Below are positions 11,929 through 20,808 of a DNA stretch of 58,394 nt, piece by piece. The first letter of the stretch is position 1. Each line of letters opens with the position of its first letter. The position numbers and the translations under genes are program-made. Origin of the DNA: Pseudomonadota bacterium. GTDB lineage: Bacteria > Pseudomonadota > Alphaproteobacteria > Acetobacterales > Acetobacteraceae. Below the pieces are notes generated by a model. It did no database searches, was not told the DNA's origin, and saw only the letters and a program-made list of their open reading frames with translations. The stretch lies in the NCBI GenBank assembly GCA_021846225.1, contig JAJZCG010000001.1:79125-137518 (forward strand), written 5' to 3'.

Positions 11929-12966
11929 ATGAAGCTGCGCTTAGCCCTTGCCGCCGCCACCTGCCTTGCATTGCCGATTATGGCACATGCACAGCCGGTC
12001 ACCGGCCCTTACGTCAGCCTGGGTGCTGGCACCAGCATCCTCAACCCGGTCCCCGCAAGCAACGCAACCGGCTCCGGCAAAATCCTGTCGCGTCCTTCCT
12101 ATGCCGGCGATCTCGCCGTCGGTTACGGCTTTGGCAACGGCTTCCGCGTGGAGCTGAATGGTAACTACTACCGTAACACCGCGCATAAATTCGGCGGCGG
12201 CCAGCGCGTTACCGGCGGTTTGGATACCTATGGCCCGATGGTCAACGCGCTGTATGACATGAATGTCGGCCTGCCGATTTTCCCCTATGTCGGCGCGGGC
12301 GTCGGCTATCAGTGGCAGAATCTCGACTCGTCGCTGAAGACTGCGGGCAGCGCCCCGGTCAGCGGCAACAAGGGCAGCTTCGCCTATAACATCATCGCTG
12401 GCGCTGCTTATCCGCTCCCGATGGTCCCCGGCCTCTCCCTCACCGCTGAATACAAGTTCACGCAGCTGGTTGAGAGCCGCAACTACAACCAGGCCGGCAC
12501 TCGCTTCAAGCTCGGTCAGGAATCCAGCCACACCTTCCTGCTCGGCATGCGCTATCAGCTGTTCAACCCGGCGCCCGCGGCCCCGGCCGTTGCTCCGGTT
12601 GCCGCCCCGGTCGCCGCCGCTCCGGCCCCGGCTCCTGCCCGCACCTATCTGGTGTTCTTCGATTGGGATAAGGCCAGCCTGACCCCGCGTGCGACCCAGA
12701 TCATCGCGCAGGCGGCGTCTGACAGCAAAACCCAGTCCACCACGACGATTGACGTGAACGGCTACACCGACACTTCCGGCACCCCGGTCTATAACCAGGG
12801 CCTCTCCGTGCGCCGTGCGAAGGCCGTTGCGGCCCAGCTGGTGGCCGACGGCGTTCCCGCCTCCGAGATCACCGCCAAGGGCTTCGGCGACACCAACCTG
12901 CTGGTGCCAACCGGCCCGGGCGTGCGCGAGCCGCAGAACCGCCGCGTGGAAATCGTCCTCAAATAA
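11929..12966 (+). CDS. OmpA family outer membrane protein (N-terminal beta-barrel, C-terminal OmpA domain)
   Basis: ATG at 11929 gives a clean signal peptide (MKLRLALAAATCLALPIMAHAQ); C-terminal VNGYTDTSGTPVYNQGLSVRRAKAVAAQLVADGV...PQNRRVEIVLK. Confidence 0.92.
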   Translation: MKLRLALAAATCLALPIMAHAQPVTGPYVSLGAGTSILNPVPASNATGSGKILSRPSYAGDLAVGYGFGNGFRVELNGNYYRNTAHKFGGGQRVTGGLDTYGPMVNALYDMNVGLPIFPYVGAGVGYQWQNLDSSLKTAGSAPVSGNKGSFAYNIIAGAAYPLPMVPGLSLTAEYKFTQLVESRNYNQAGTRFKLGQESSHTFLLGMRYQLFNPAPAAPAVAPVAAPVAAAPAPAPARTYLVFFDWDKASLTPRATQIIAQAASDSKTQSTTTIDVNGYTDTSGTPVYNQGLSVRRAKAVAAQLVADGVPASEITAKGFGDTNLLVPTGPGVREPQNRRVEIVLK

Positions 12967-12990
12967 TCGGGACCTTTCCAAAACATCGAG

Positions 12991-13018
12991 CCCCGGCAGG
13001 AAACTGCCGGGGTTTTTT
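12991..13018 (+). terminator. Intrinsic terminator after the OmpA-family gene
   Basis: CCCCGGCAG-GAAA-CTGCCGGGG followed by TTTTTT. Confidence 0.93.
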
Positions 13019-13152
13019 GTTGGCTAGTGCCTGATTGGTTTAAGTGTGATCAGACGAGTTATTTTGTTGAGGGCGATTAACGGTTTAAAGGCGGACAGGA
13101 CCCGGCGCCCAGCCCATGCTCAAAAATATTGTGCAGCATACAGGACCAACAC

Positions 13153-15495
13153 TTACAACCGCGCCCCCCGCAGGCGTAAGGCATTGCTGACGACTGATAC
13201 CGAGCTGAACGACATCGCCAGAGCCGACACGACCGGGGTGAGCAAAATGCCAAACCACGGATAGAGCAGGCCAGCCGCGACCGGGACGCCAACAGCGTTA
13301 TAGATGAAGGCAAAGAATAGGTTCTGGCGGATATTGCGCATCACGGCGCGGCTGAGGCGCCTGGCCCGGACGATCCCATCCAGATCTCCCTTTACCAGTG
13401 TCACCCCCGCACTTTGCATCGCCACCTCCGTGCCTGTGCCCATGGCGATGCCGATATCGGCTTCCGCCAGAGCGGGGGCGTCGTTCACGCCGTCGCCGGC
13501 CATCGCCACCACACGGCCCTCGCCGCGCAGCCTACGGATCACCGCGTGTTTCTGCTCCGGGAGCACATCCGCCTCGATCTCGGTAATACCGAGCTGCCGC
13601 GCCACTGCTTCGGCGGTGCGGCGATTATCACCAGTGAGCATGACGATGCGCACCCCATCCGCCCGTAATGCATTGAGCGCCGCCCCGGCTGATGCCTTCA
13701 CCGGATCGGCAACGGCGATGAGGCCGGCGGCTTTGCCATCCACCGCGACGAAGAGCACCGTGGCGCCCGTCGCGCGGAGCGCCTCGGCGGGGGCGGTGAG
13801 TTCATCCAGCGTAATGTTTTGCGCCTGCATCAGCCGGGCATTGCCAGCCAGCACATGCCGGTCATCGGCCATGCCGCTCACGCCCTGGCCGGTGACCGAT
13901 GTGAAAGCGCTGATCCTGGCGAGGGGTAATTGCCGCCGGATTGCTTCCTGCACGATAGCGGTGGCGAGGGGGTGCTCGCTCGATTGTTCCAGGCTGGCCG
14001 CCAGCCGCACTATGTCCGCCGCCTGATAGCCGGTGGCAGGGGTGATGGTGGTGACACGCGGTTTGCCCTCGGTCAGGGTGCCGGTCTTGTCGATAACCAG
14101 CGTATCGGCTTTTTCCATCCGCTCAAGCGCCTCGGCGGATTTGATCAGCACGCCCGCCCGCGCGCCCTTGCCGACGCCGACCTGGATGGACATTGGCGTG
14201 GCAAGGCCGAGTGCGCAGGGGCAGGCGATGATGAGCACGGATACAGCCGCCAGCAGCCCATAGCTGAGTGCCGGTGCCGGACCCAGGATCGTCCACAGGA
14301 CGAAGGCGAGAAGTGCGATGGCGATGACCGCCGGCACGAAATACCCGGCGGCAAGGTCGGCCAGGCGCTGGATGGGCGCGCGCGAGCGCTGGGCCTCGGC
14401 GACCATGGCAACGATCCGTGCCAGCATCGTCTCCGCCCCGATCTTCTCGGCGCGCATCACCAGCGCGCCGGTGCCATTCACCGTGCCGCCGGTCACCGCA
14501 TCGCCCGGCATTTTGGTCACGGGCATGGACTCGCCCGTGACCATCGATTCATCGACCTGGCTCTTGCCCTCGAGAACGACCCCGTCAACGGGCACGGCGT
14601 CGCCGGGACGGATACGCAGGTGGTCCCCGGCGATGACGAGATCGAGCGGGATTTCGACATCAGGGCCATCGGTTTGGACGCGGCGGGTGGTTTTTGGCGC
14701 TAGATTCAGCAGGGCGCGGATCGCCCCGCCGGTTTGCGCGCGGGCACGCAGTTCCAGAACCTGGCCAAGCAGCACCAGAACGGTGATTACCGCCGCTGCC
14801 TCGAAATATGTGTCCACGCCGCCATTGGCGTTGCGGAACCCCGCCGGAAACAGCTCTGGCGCCAGCGTGGCCACAAGGCTGTAGCCATAGGCCGTGCCGG
14901 TACCCAGCGCGATCAGCGTGAACATGTTGAGGCTGCGGCGGCGCAGGGATTGCCAGCCACGCACGAAGAATACCGACCCGGCCCAGAGAACGGCAGGCGT
15001 TGCCAGCAGGAGCTGAAGCCAGACCGATACAGGTGGCGGGACCAGACGGCCGAGGGCGGGGCCGAGGCCGGGCACGAAGCCGCCCATCGCCAGCAGAACA
15101 ATGGGGGCGGTGAGCGCGGTAGCCACCCAGAAGCGATTTTGCATGCCGTGCAGCTCGGTGTTTTCCGGGGCTTCCGCGGAGAGGGTGAGCGGCTCCAGCG
15201 CCATGCCGCAGATCGGGCAGGCGCCGGGGTGGTCTTGCCTGATCTGCGGATGCATCGGGCAGGTGAAGATTGTGCCGGGCGCGGCAGCCGCGCTGGGTGG
15301 CGACGTTGACAGGTAGCGGGCCGGGGCGGCCAGGAATTTCTCGCGGCAGCCATTGGAGCAGAAATGGAAAACCTGCCCGCCATGGGTGGCCTGGTGCGGT
15401 GATGTGGCGGGATCAACCGTCATGCCGCAGACCGGGTCATGAATCTGCCCCGGATGAGCGGCGTGATGGTGCGCGTGGTGAGCAGATTCGTCCAT
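13153..15495 (-). CDS. copA: Copper-translocating P-type ATPase with N-terminal YHS and heavy-metal-binding segments
   Basis: CPC motif (IIACPCALGLATP), DKTGTLTEGKP, GDGVNDAPALAEADIGIAMG; N-terminal His-rich and HDPVCGMTVDP; start trimmed to MDESAHHAHHHAAH. Confidence 0.93.
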   Translation of the reverse strand: MDESAHHAHHHAAHPGQIHDPVCGMTVDPATSPHQATHGGQVFHFCSNGCREKFLAAPARYLSTSPPSAAAAPGTIFTCPMHPQIRQDHPGACPICGMALEPLTLSAEAPENTELHGMQNRFWVATALTAPIVLLAMGGFVPGLGPALGRLVPPPVSVWLQLLLATPAVLWAGSVFFVRGWQSLRRRSLNMFTLIALGTGTAYGYSLVATLAPELFPAGFRNANGGVDTYFEAAAVITVLVLLGQVLELRARAQTGGAIRALLNLAPKTTRRVQTDGPDVEIPLDLVIAGDHLRIRPGDAVPVDGVVLEGKSQVDESMVTGESMPVTKMPGDAVTGGTVNGTGALVMRAEKIGAETMLARIVAMVAEAQRSRAPIQRLADLAAGYFVPAVIAIALLAFVLWTILGPAPALSYGLLAAVSVLIIACPCALGLATPMSIQVGVGKGARAGVLIKSAEALERMEKADTLVIDKTGTLTEGKPRVTTITPATGYQAADIVRLAASLEQSSEHPLATAIVQEAIRRQLPLARISAFTSVTGQGVSGMADDRHVLAGNARLMQAQNITLDELTAPAEALRATGATVLFVAVDGKAAGLIAVADPVKASAGAALNALRADGVRIVMLTGDNRRTAEAVARQLGITEIEADVLPEQKHAVIRRLRGEGRVVAMAGDGVNDAPALAEADIGIAMGTGTEVAMQSAGVTLVKGDLDGIVRARRLSRAVMRNIRQNLFFAFIYNAVGVPVAAGLLYPWFGILLTPVVSALAMSFSSVSVVSNALRLRGARL

Positions 15496-15577
15496 GATGG
15501 CCACCTGTATGGATTTTGCTGGGGCTTGGTTTGCGGGGCAGGCGGGTGCCGCTTGCAGGCCGGAGATGAAAGGTTTA

Positions 15578-15596
15578 TATACCCGCATAGGGTATA
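15578..15596. promoter_or_regulatory. Probable CsoR-type operator in the copA/csoR divergent region
   Basis: Perfect 7-bp inverted repeat TATACCC-GCATA-GGGTATA between divergent copA and csoR. Confidence 0.75.
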
Positions 15597-15616
15597 GTAT
15601 CAAGTGGCAACCATCG

Positions 15617-15892
15617 ATGCATGACGCAACACGGCAGAAAGTAACCCAGAGGCTGCGGCGGATTGAGGGCCAGGTGGGTGGTTTGCTGCGCATGGTCGAT
15701 GAAAATCGTTATTGTATCGATCTGCTCACGCAAATCGCCGCCGTGCGGGCCGCCTTGCACAAGGCAGAGGAAGAAATTTTGCGCGATCATCTGAGCCATT
15801 GCGTCGCGGATGCTTTTGCCGCCGGTGATGTGAATGACCAGCGCCACAAGGTGGATGAGCTGGTGCGGACCCTGGCGAGGATGACACGCTAA
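15617..15892 (+). CDS. csoR: CsoR/RcnR-family metal-sensing transcriptional repressor
   Basis: TRQKVTQRLRRIEGQVGGLLRMVDENRYCIDLLTQIAAVRAALHKAEEEILRDHLSHCV. Confidence 0.9.
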   Translation: MHDATRQKVTQRLRRIEGQVGGLLRMVDENRYCIDLLTQIAAVRAALHKAEEEILRDHLSHCVADAFAAGDVNDQRHKVDELVRTLARMTR

Positions 15893-16305
15893 TGGCGCGC
15901 GGGTGGATACAGAACAAGCCTGGGAGCCTGGGGCTGATGCCCTGGATTTTCAGGCTTTTCTGCGTCACGGCTCTTCTGTTTGCATCCGCGCCCGGCACGG
16001 CCCTGCCCGCCCATGCGGCCATGCCCATGGCGGGCGGTGCGGCGGGCATGAGCGTTTCTCACGCCTGCCCGCCCGCGTTCATGCCCCGGGCCGCGCCTGC
16101 ATCGCCCATGGCGGCTGATGGGTGTTGCCAAGGGCCATTCGCCTGTTCGCCTTGCGCGGTGGCTATGCCCGCTTTGTTGCCGCCCGTGGCTACGCTTTTG
16201 CCTTCCTCTGTGCGGGCGGGCCGGGGGGTTGGTCCAGCGGTTCAGGATAAATTGCCGGGTCAGGTCATTCCGCCCGCCGCGCCGCCGCCGCGCCTCTTGG
16301 CGTGA
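15892..16305 (+). CDS. Hypothetical secreted protein in copper cluster
   Basis: 137 aa; N-terminal hydrophobic segment; Met/Cys/Pro-rich; ATGA-coupled to csoR. Confidence 0.5.
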   Translation: MARGWIQNKPGSLGLMPWIFRLFCVTALLFASAPGTALPAHAAMPMAGGAAGMSVSHACPPAFMPRAAPASPMAADGCCQGPFACSPCAVAMPALLPPVATLLPSSVRAGRGVGPAVQDKLPGQVIPPAAPPPRLLA

Positions 16306-16383
16306 TCTGAGCTTGCGCGGGGCCGCGCGCCCCGATTCCGATTTTTTCATGAATTCCGGCTTACGCCAGGAAAGGTACAGATT

Positions 16384-17799
16384 ATGAACAAGGTTTTTTC
16401 ACGCCGGCAGGTGATGCTGGCGGGTGCGGCTACGGCTGCGTTTTCCACCCTGCAAGCCGGGCGCGCCAGCGCGGCCTCGGCCCGGGTGCTCACCGTTGGC
16501 CGGCGCAGCATCGAGGTTAACGGCAAGGCGGCTTCCGTATTTGCTATAGAGGGCGCGGATGGCGGGCTGGGCGCGGTGCTGGCGCCGGGCGAGCGCTTTG
16601 CCACCTCGCTCGTGAACCAATGCGGTGAGCCCACGATCATCCATTGGCACGGCCAGACGCCGCCTGTGCGCCAGGATGGGGTGACCGAGACCGGCTATGA
16701 AACGCTGATCGCCAATGGCGCCGCCCAGGGCTATGATTTCGCGCCGCGCCCCGGTACGCATTGGATGCATTCGCATCAAGGTTTGCAGGAGCAGCAATTG
16801 ATGGCGGCGCCGCTGATCGTGCGCACGGCGGCGGAAACGCGGGAGGACCGGCAGGAAATTATCGTGCTGCTGCATGATTTTACCTTCAGAAACCCGGCGG
16901 ATATCGTGGCCGGGCTGACCGGCGGCGGTGGCATGGGTGGCAGTGCTGGCGGCGGGATGATGGGCAATATGGGTGGCACGATGAGCGGTACTTCCGATCT
17001 CAACGATGTCAATTTCGATGCCTATCTGGCAAATGGCCGCACGCTCGCCGATCCTGAGGTCTTCCAGGTCGAGGCAGGCGGGCGCATTCGTCTCCGGTTG
17101 ATCAATGGCGCGGCGGCAACCGCGTTCTGGATCGATACCGGGGCGCTGCCGGGGCGGATTATCGCCGTTGATGGCAATGCTGTGCAGCCCCTTGCCGTTG
17201 GCCCGTTTCCCCTGGCGCAAGCCCAGCGCGTGGATATATTGCTGGACTTGCCGGCGGGAGAGGGTGTCTACCCCATTCTTGCTCAGCGTGAGGGGGACGT
17301 GGCGCGCACCGGCATTATTCTGGCGGCATCCAAGGCGCGCATCACCAGGCTGGAGAGCATGGCGAACATCGCCGCAGGACCATGCGGTGTGGAGTTGGAA
17401 GTTCTGCTGCGCGGCGCAAAGCCTTTGCTGAATCGCCCGTTCAGCCGCCTGACCCAGGTGCATCTGACCGGCGGCATGATGGGCTATGATTGGGGCATTG
17501 ATGGCCGGCAATGGCAGAACCACCAGCCGATAGTGGTGAAACAGGGCGAGCGTGTTGGCCTGGACATCATCAATGACGGCATGATGGCGCATCCGATGCA
17601 TCTGCACGGGCATCATTTCCAGGTTGTGGCGATTAATGGAAGCGCCTTGCCAGGGGCGATGCGCGATACCGTGCTGGTGCCGCCCATGGGCAGCGTGCGC
17701 ATCGCCTTCGACGCCGATAATCCGGGGCGCTGGTTGTTTCACTGCCATAATCTTTACCACATGGCCGCGGGGATGATGACCGAGCTGCGTTACGTGTGA
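16384..17799 (+). CDS. Multicopper oxidase, Tat-exported
   Basis: SRRQVMLAG Tat-like signal; HWHGQ, HWMHSHQGLQ, HPMHLHGHHFQVV, WLFHCHNLYHMAAGMM copper ligands; Met/Gly-rich insertion. Confidence 0.93.
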   Translation: MNKVFSRRQVMLAGAATAAFSTLQAGRASAASARVLTVGRRSIEVNGKAASVFAIEGADGGLGAVLAPGERFATSLVNQCGEPTIIHWHGQTPPVRQDGVTETGYETLIANGAAQGYDFAPRPGTHWMHSHQGLQEQQLMAAPLIVRTAAETREDRQEIIVLLHDFTFRNPADIVAGLTGGGGMGGSAGGGMMGNMGGTMSGTSDLNDVNFDAYLANGRTLADPEVFQVEAGGRIRLRLINGAAATAFWIDTGALPGRIIAVDGNAVQPLAVGPFPLAQAQRVDILLDLPAGEGVYPILAQREGDVARTGIILAASKARITRLESMANIAAGPCGVELEVLLRGAKPLLNRPFSRLTQVHLTGGMMGYDWGIDGRQWQNHQPIVVKQGERVGLDIINDGMMAHPMHLHGHHFQVVAINGSALPGAMRDTVLVPPMGSVRIAFDADNPGRWLFHCHNLYHMAAGMMTELRYV

Positions 17800-17892
17800 C
17801 GCACCTGCGCGCCTTGAGCCGGATCAAGGCGCGCGGATTTCCTGAAGTATAGTCAGGTGAACAGAATTTTGGACCAGGAAGGGACAAATATC

Positions 17893-18336
17893 ATGAGCAA
17901 GATCATACGTAATATAAGTGTTGCGGCGTTGCCGGTTATGTTTGGCGCGCAGGCATTATGGGCACAATCCGCAGCCGGTACGGCGGCGGTGAATGGCGGC
18001 GGCGCAGGCGGCTCTGGGCCGGTGTGGAGTGGTTACGGGCCTGGCCCCTGGATGATGGGTGGCTATGGCGGCTGGAATAATGGAGGCTGGATGATGATGC
18101 TTTTGGGCATGGTGATATTTGTAGCGCTTCTGGTGTTTCTCTTCAGGGCTGTTGCCTGGAATGGCTGCGCGCATCGCGGCGTTTATCAGCCTCATCCGCC
18201 GCAGCCAGGCCGTTCATCCAGCGGCCTGCACGCGCTGGATGAACGTTATGCGCGTGGTGAAATTAACCGCGAGGAGTATCTGCAAAAGAAGCAGGATATA
18301 CTGAGCGATTTAGCCGCCGCTCAAAACAGGGGCTGA
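17893..18336 (+). CDS. SHOCT-domain membrane protein
   Basis: Signal peptide, one TM segment, C-terminal LHALDERYARGEINREEYLQKKQDIL. Confidence 0.8.
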   Translation: MSKIIRNISVAALPVMFGAQALWAQSAAGTAAVNGGGAGGSGPVWSGYGPGPWMMGGYGGWNNGGWMMMLLGMVIFVALLVFLFRAVAWNGCAHRGVYQPHPPQPGRSSSGLHALDERYARGEINREEYLQKKQDILSDLAAAQNRG

Positions 18337-18338
18337 TA

Positions 18339-18662
18339 ATGGCCTATCTTGGACAGAACGGGATTTTTATCATATTGGCGATTGCGGCCATGTTCCTGAT
18401 GATGCGTATGGGAGGCTGCGGCATGGGCCGCAAGCACCGATCCTCGGCGGGGTCTGGTACTCATGATCCTAAAAATCCACAGGCATGGCCTGTGGATGGA
18501 CAAAATGGTCTGGCAGTCGATCCGGTGAGCGGGCAGTCCGTTTCAACATCGCAGGCGCCGGCATCGGCAATCCATGGGGGGATGGTTTTCTTTTTTGAAA
18601 CCCGGGTCAACCGTGATCTGTTCGAGGCGAATCCAGAACAATATGCCGCGAAGGCTGGCGGT
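18339..18662 (+). pseudogene. YHS-like membrane protein, 5' part; gene split by prophage insertion
   Basis: The ORF track runs to 18686, but the last codons (CPVTPLI-stop) lie inside the prophage; the reading frame resumes at 57891. Confidence 0.85.
18658..18662. repeat. Target-site duplication, left copy (GCGGT)
   Basis: GCGGT immediately before prophage end 18663, identical to 57886-57890. Confidence 0.88.
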
Positions 18663-18673
18663 TGTCCTGTGAC

Positions 18674-18687
18674 TCCATTAATTTGAA
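18674..18687 (+). promoter_or_regulatory. Putative transposase-binding site at left end (L1)
   Basis: TCCATTAATTTGAA, same distance from the end as the right-end copy. Confidence 0.65.
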
Positions 18688-19161
18688 CCGGGACAATGTG
18701 GGACCATGCGGGATTTTATGGGACAAGGTATTGAAAATACACCGATAAACGTGACCCCACAAAATTGACGCCGCCGTTGCGGATGCGAGACGGACGGGCT
18801 GAAACGGCCCGGAAACAGATATCTGGGGCGGCTTTGAATGGCGACCTTTAAAAGCCCTGAAACACCCCTTAACGGCACCTCAGGGCAGTGTGAGGCCGCA
18901 GAAATGCTGGCCTTAAGGGGATTCTGGCGCGCCGCTGACGGTGGACGGAAGCATGGAAAATTTGAGCATCGAGGGTGCGGACGGTGCGACAAACTCGGAC
19001 AGGGGCGAAAAATTGCCGGTGGGAACTGGGAACAACTAACTTACTGAATTATCACAATAAAAAAACACATGTCCCAGTTCGTGAGTCCCAGTTTCGATGC
19101 GGGAAACGGGTGATTTTGGGTTAAACCGGGCGCCAAAAGGCTCATTTGTTAGTTGTCATTG

Positions 19162-19761
19162 TTAGTTAGGCGATTTGCCAGCTGGAGCACCGGTATAAAT
19201 ATCGAATGGAGCGTCACCCTTCTTGAGATGAGACGTTATTTCGAGCATTAATTGGCTGTTCGCGATGTCATTCGCACTTTGCTGAGCATCGGCAGATAGA
19301 GCCAAACAGTCTTGCTTGTAATTGTCGAGAGTATCATTATCGAAGCCGGCATTGCCGCCGATAATAGCCATGATGCGCCAGGCGCAACCCAAAGTCGGAT
19401 CGGGATTAATACCAAGTTCTGAGTCCCCTGGGGTCAGATTGCGAGGCGGATTGCCGTCACCAGAAAGCAAATATGCAATGTTCGTTTGGGATGAATACTC
19501 ATTATAGACTGCATAAATGTAGTCCATGACAAAGTTATATTGACTGAAGAGGCAGCCCCGCTCGGTATCGGCATCCATACCAGTGCATGGAGAAAGATAC
19601 CCTTCGGCCTCTGAAACGAGAAGATGATGCGCATGTACTTCAGCTAAAACTTGGGGCGACGCACCATCGAAGATTGAATCCGGCCAGGGTGAGGCATAAG
19701 CTGGAAGTGTCGGCGTGGCGACTGCCAAGGCCAAAGCAAGATTGACAGACCGGAAGTTCAT
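19162..19761 (-). CDS. Hypothetical secreted protein in repressor operon (candidate lysogenic-conversion gene)
   Basis: 199 aa; signal peptide ending ...AYAS; co-directional with the repressor, 13-nt gap. Confidence 0.7.
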   Translation of the reverse strand: MNFRSVNLALALAVATPTLPAYASPWPDSIFDGASPQVLAEVHAHHLLVSEAEGYLSPCTGMDADTERGCLFSQYNFVMDYIYAVYNEYSSQTNIAYLLSGDGNPPRNLTPGDSELGINPDPTLGCAWRIMAIIGGNAGFDNDTLDNYKQDCLALSADAQQSANDIANSQLMLEITSHLKKGDAPFDIYTGAPAGKSPN

Positions 19762-19774
19762 CGAAAGTTTCCTT

Positions 19775-20263
19775 CTATGGGCTGAGCTTCACCGGAGCAT
19801 CAGGAATTGTGGCGTGGAGCGCATATGGCCCTGCAATCCAGTCTAATACTTGTCGAAGGGTTGGTTTAGGTTCGTTTTTGAAGTATTCCTGGCAAAGGAC
19901 GAGTGCCATGGAAAGCAAATTGAAATTTACCGGACTATCGAGGTAGGCAGTAGTCAGTAAAGCGCAATGCTGAGAAGGCATTGCATCCGGCGGGTTCGAA
20001 GTCAGTTTTTTGGTCGGATCAGTACCTAAAAGCCAGTCTGAATCTACATTCATGGCCTTGGCTAATCGGTGTAGTGTTGACGTTTTCGGACGTTGCTTTC
20101 CGTTTAAATACAAACTCATGGATGAACGGGCGACGCCTGCCATTTTGGCGAACTCGTAGTCGTTCGCCACATCCGCCTTAGTGCGCAGAATGCGGAGACG
20201 GGCCGCTAAATCAAGCGGTTGCACATCATCCTCTTCAACGGGCGGTAACGTGTTCCGCGACAA
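19775..20263 (-). CDS. Phage repressor, XRE-type helix-turn-helix
   Basis: AARLRILRTKADVANDYEFAKMAGVARSSMSLYLNGKQRPKTSTLHRLAKAMNV. Confidence 0.8.
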   Translation of the reverse strand: MSRNTLPPVEEDDVQPLDLAARLRILRTKADVANDYEFAKMAGVARSSMSLYLNGKQRPKTSTLHRLAKAMNVDSDWLLGTDPTKKLTSNPPDAMPSQHCALLTTAYLDSPVNFNLLSMALVLCQEYFKNEPKPTLRQVLDWIAGPYALHATIPDAPVKLSP

Positions 20264-20358
20264 CTACCGGAACCCAAATGAGGGGAAAAGGGCCATTGTG
20301 CGGTTGTTGCACTATTTTTTGAATTTGTAAAAAACAAAAAAGCTTTTTCGTCCGATTT

Positions 20359-20387
20359 TGTTTGATTCTTGTTTAATTTATGTTTGA
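20359..20387. promoter_or_regulatory. Putative operator array between divergent repressor and Ner genes
   Basis: TGTTTGA / TGTTTAA / TGTTTGA starting at 20359, 20370 and 20381: exact 11-bp spacing. Confidence 0.6.
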
Positions 20388-20740
20388 CGTTTTGCAAATT
20401 TCAGTCAATAAACAAACCTATGACCGATTCGAGTTCGCTCCCACAATTGGCCGGCATCGGCTGGCATCATGAAGACGTTAAGGCCGAATTGCGCAAGCGC
20501 TTTGGCAGCCTGACGGAGATCTCCAGACAGCTTGGTGTAACTCGCCAGTCTATTTCTAATATTTTATCAAATCCCCTGGCATCTGCCCGGCTGGAACGTA
20601 AGGTCGCTCAGGCGCTGCAGGTGCCACCATACGCGATCTGGCCGATGCGGTGGCGGCCGGACGGCACGCCGATTTCAAGGTCGGATCGTTTAATAGCCGT
20701 CCGAATTATTCAAAAACAAAAGAAGGAGAAATCGACATGA
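20369..20740 (+). CDS. ner: Ner/Nlp-family DNA-binding protein (start may be internal, near MTDSSSLPQ)
   Basis: GWHHEDVKAELRKRFGSLTEISRQLGVTRQSISNILSNPLASARLERKVAQALQVPPYAIWP. Confidence 0.88.
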   Translation: MFNLCLTFCKFQSINKPMTDSSSLPQLAGIGWHHEDVKAELRKRFGSLTEISRQLGVTRQSISNILSNPLASARLERKVAQALQVPPYAIWPMRWRPDGTPISRSDRLIAVRIIQKQKKEKST

Positions 20741-20808
20741 CGCTGCCGCAGGAAATTGACGTTAAAGCTGACCAGGATGCCGCCGGGCCGGGAGTGCATG
20801 CGGCATGA
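20737..20808 (+). CDS. 23-aa micro-ORF coupled to both neighbours
   Basis: ATGA overlaps with the Ner stop and the ParB-like start; preceded by AGAAGGAGAA. Confidence 0.4.
   Translation: MTLPQEIDVKADQDAAGPGVHAA

Noticed and set aside
18838-19047. 69-aa ORF in the left-end non-coding region
   Set aside because: Lies across inverted repeats, unusual composition, no clear SD; more likely non-coding.
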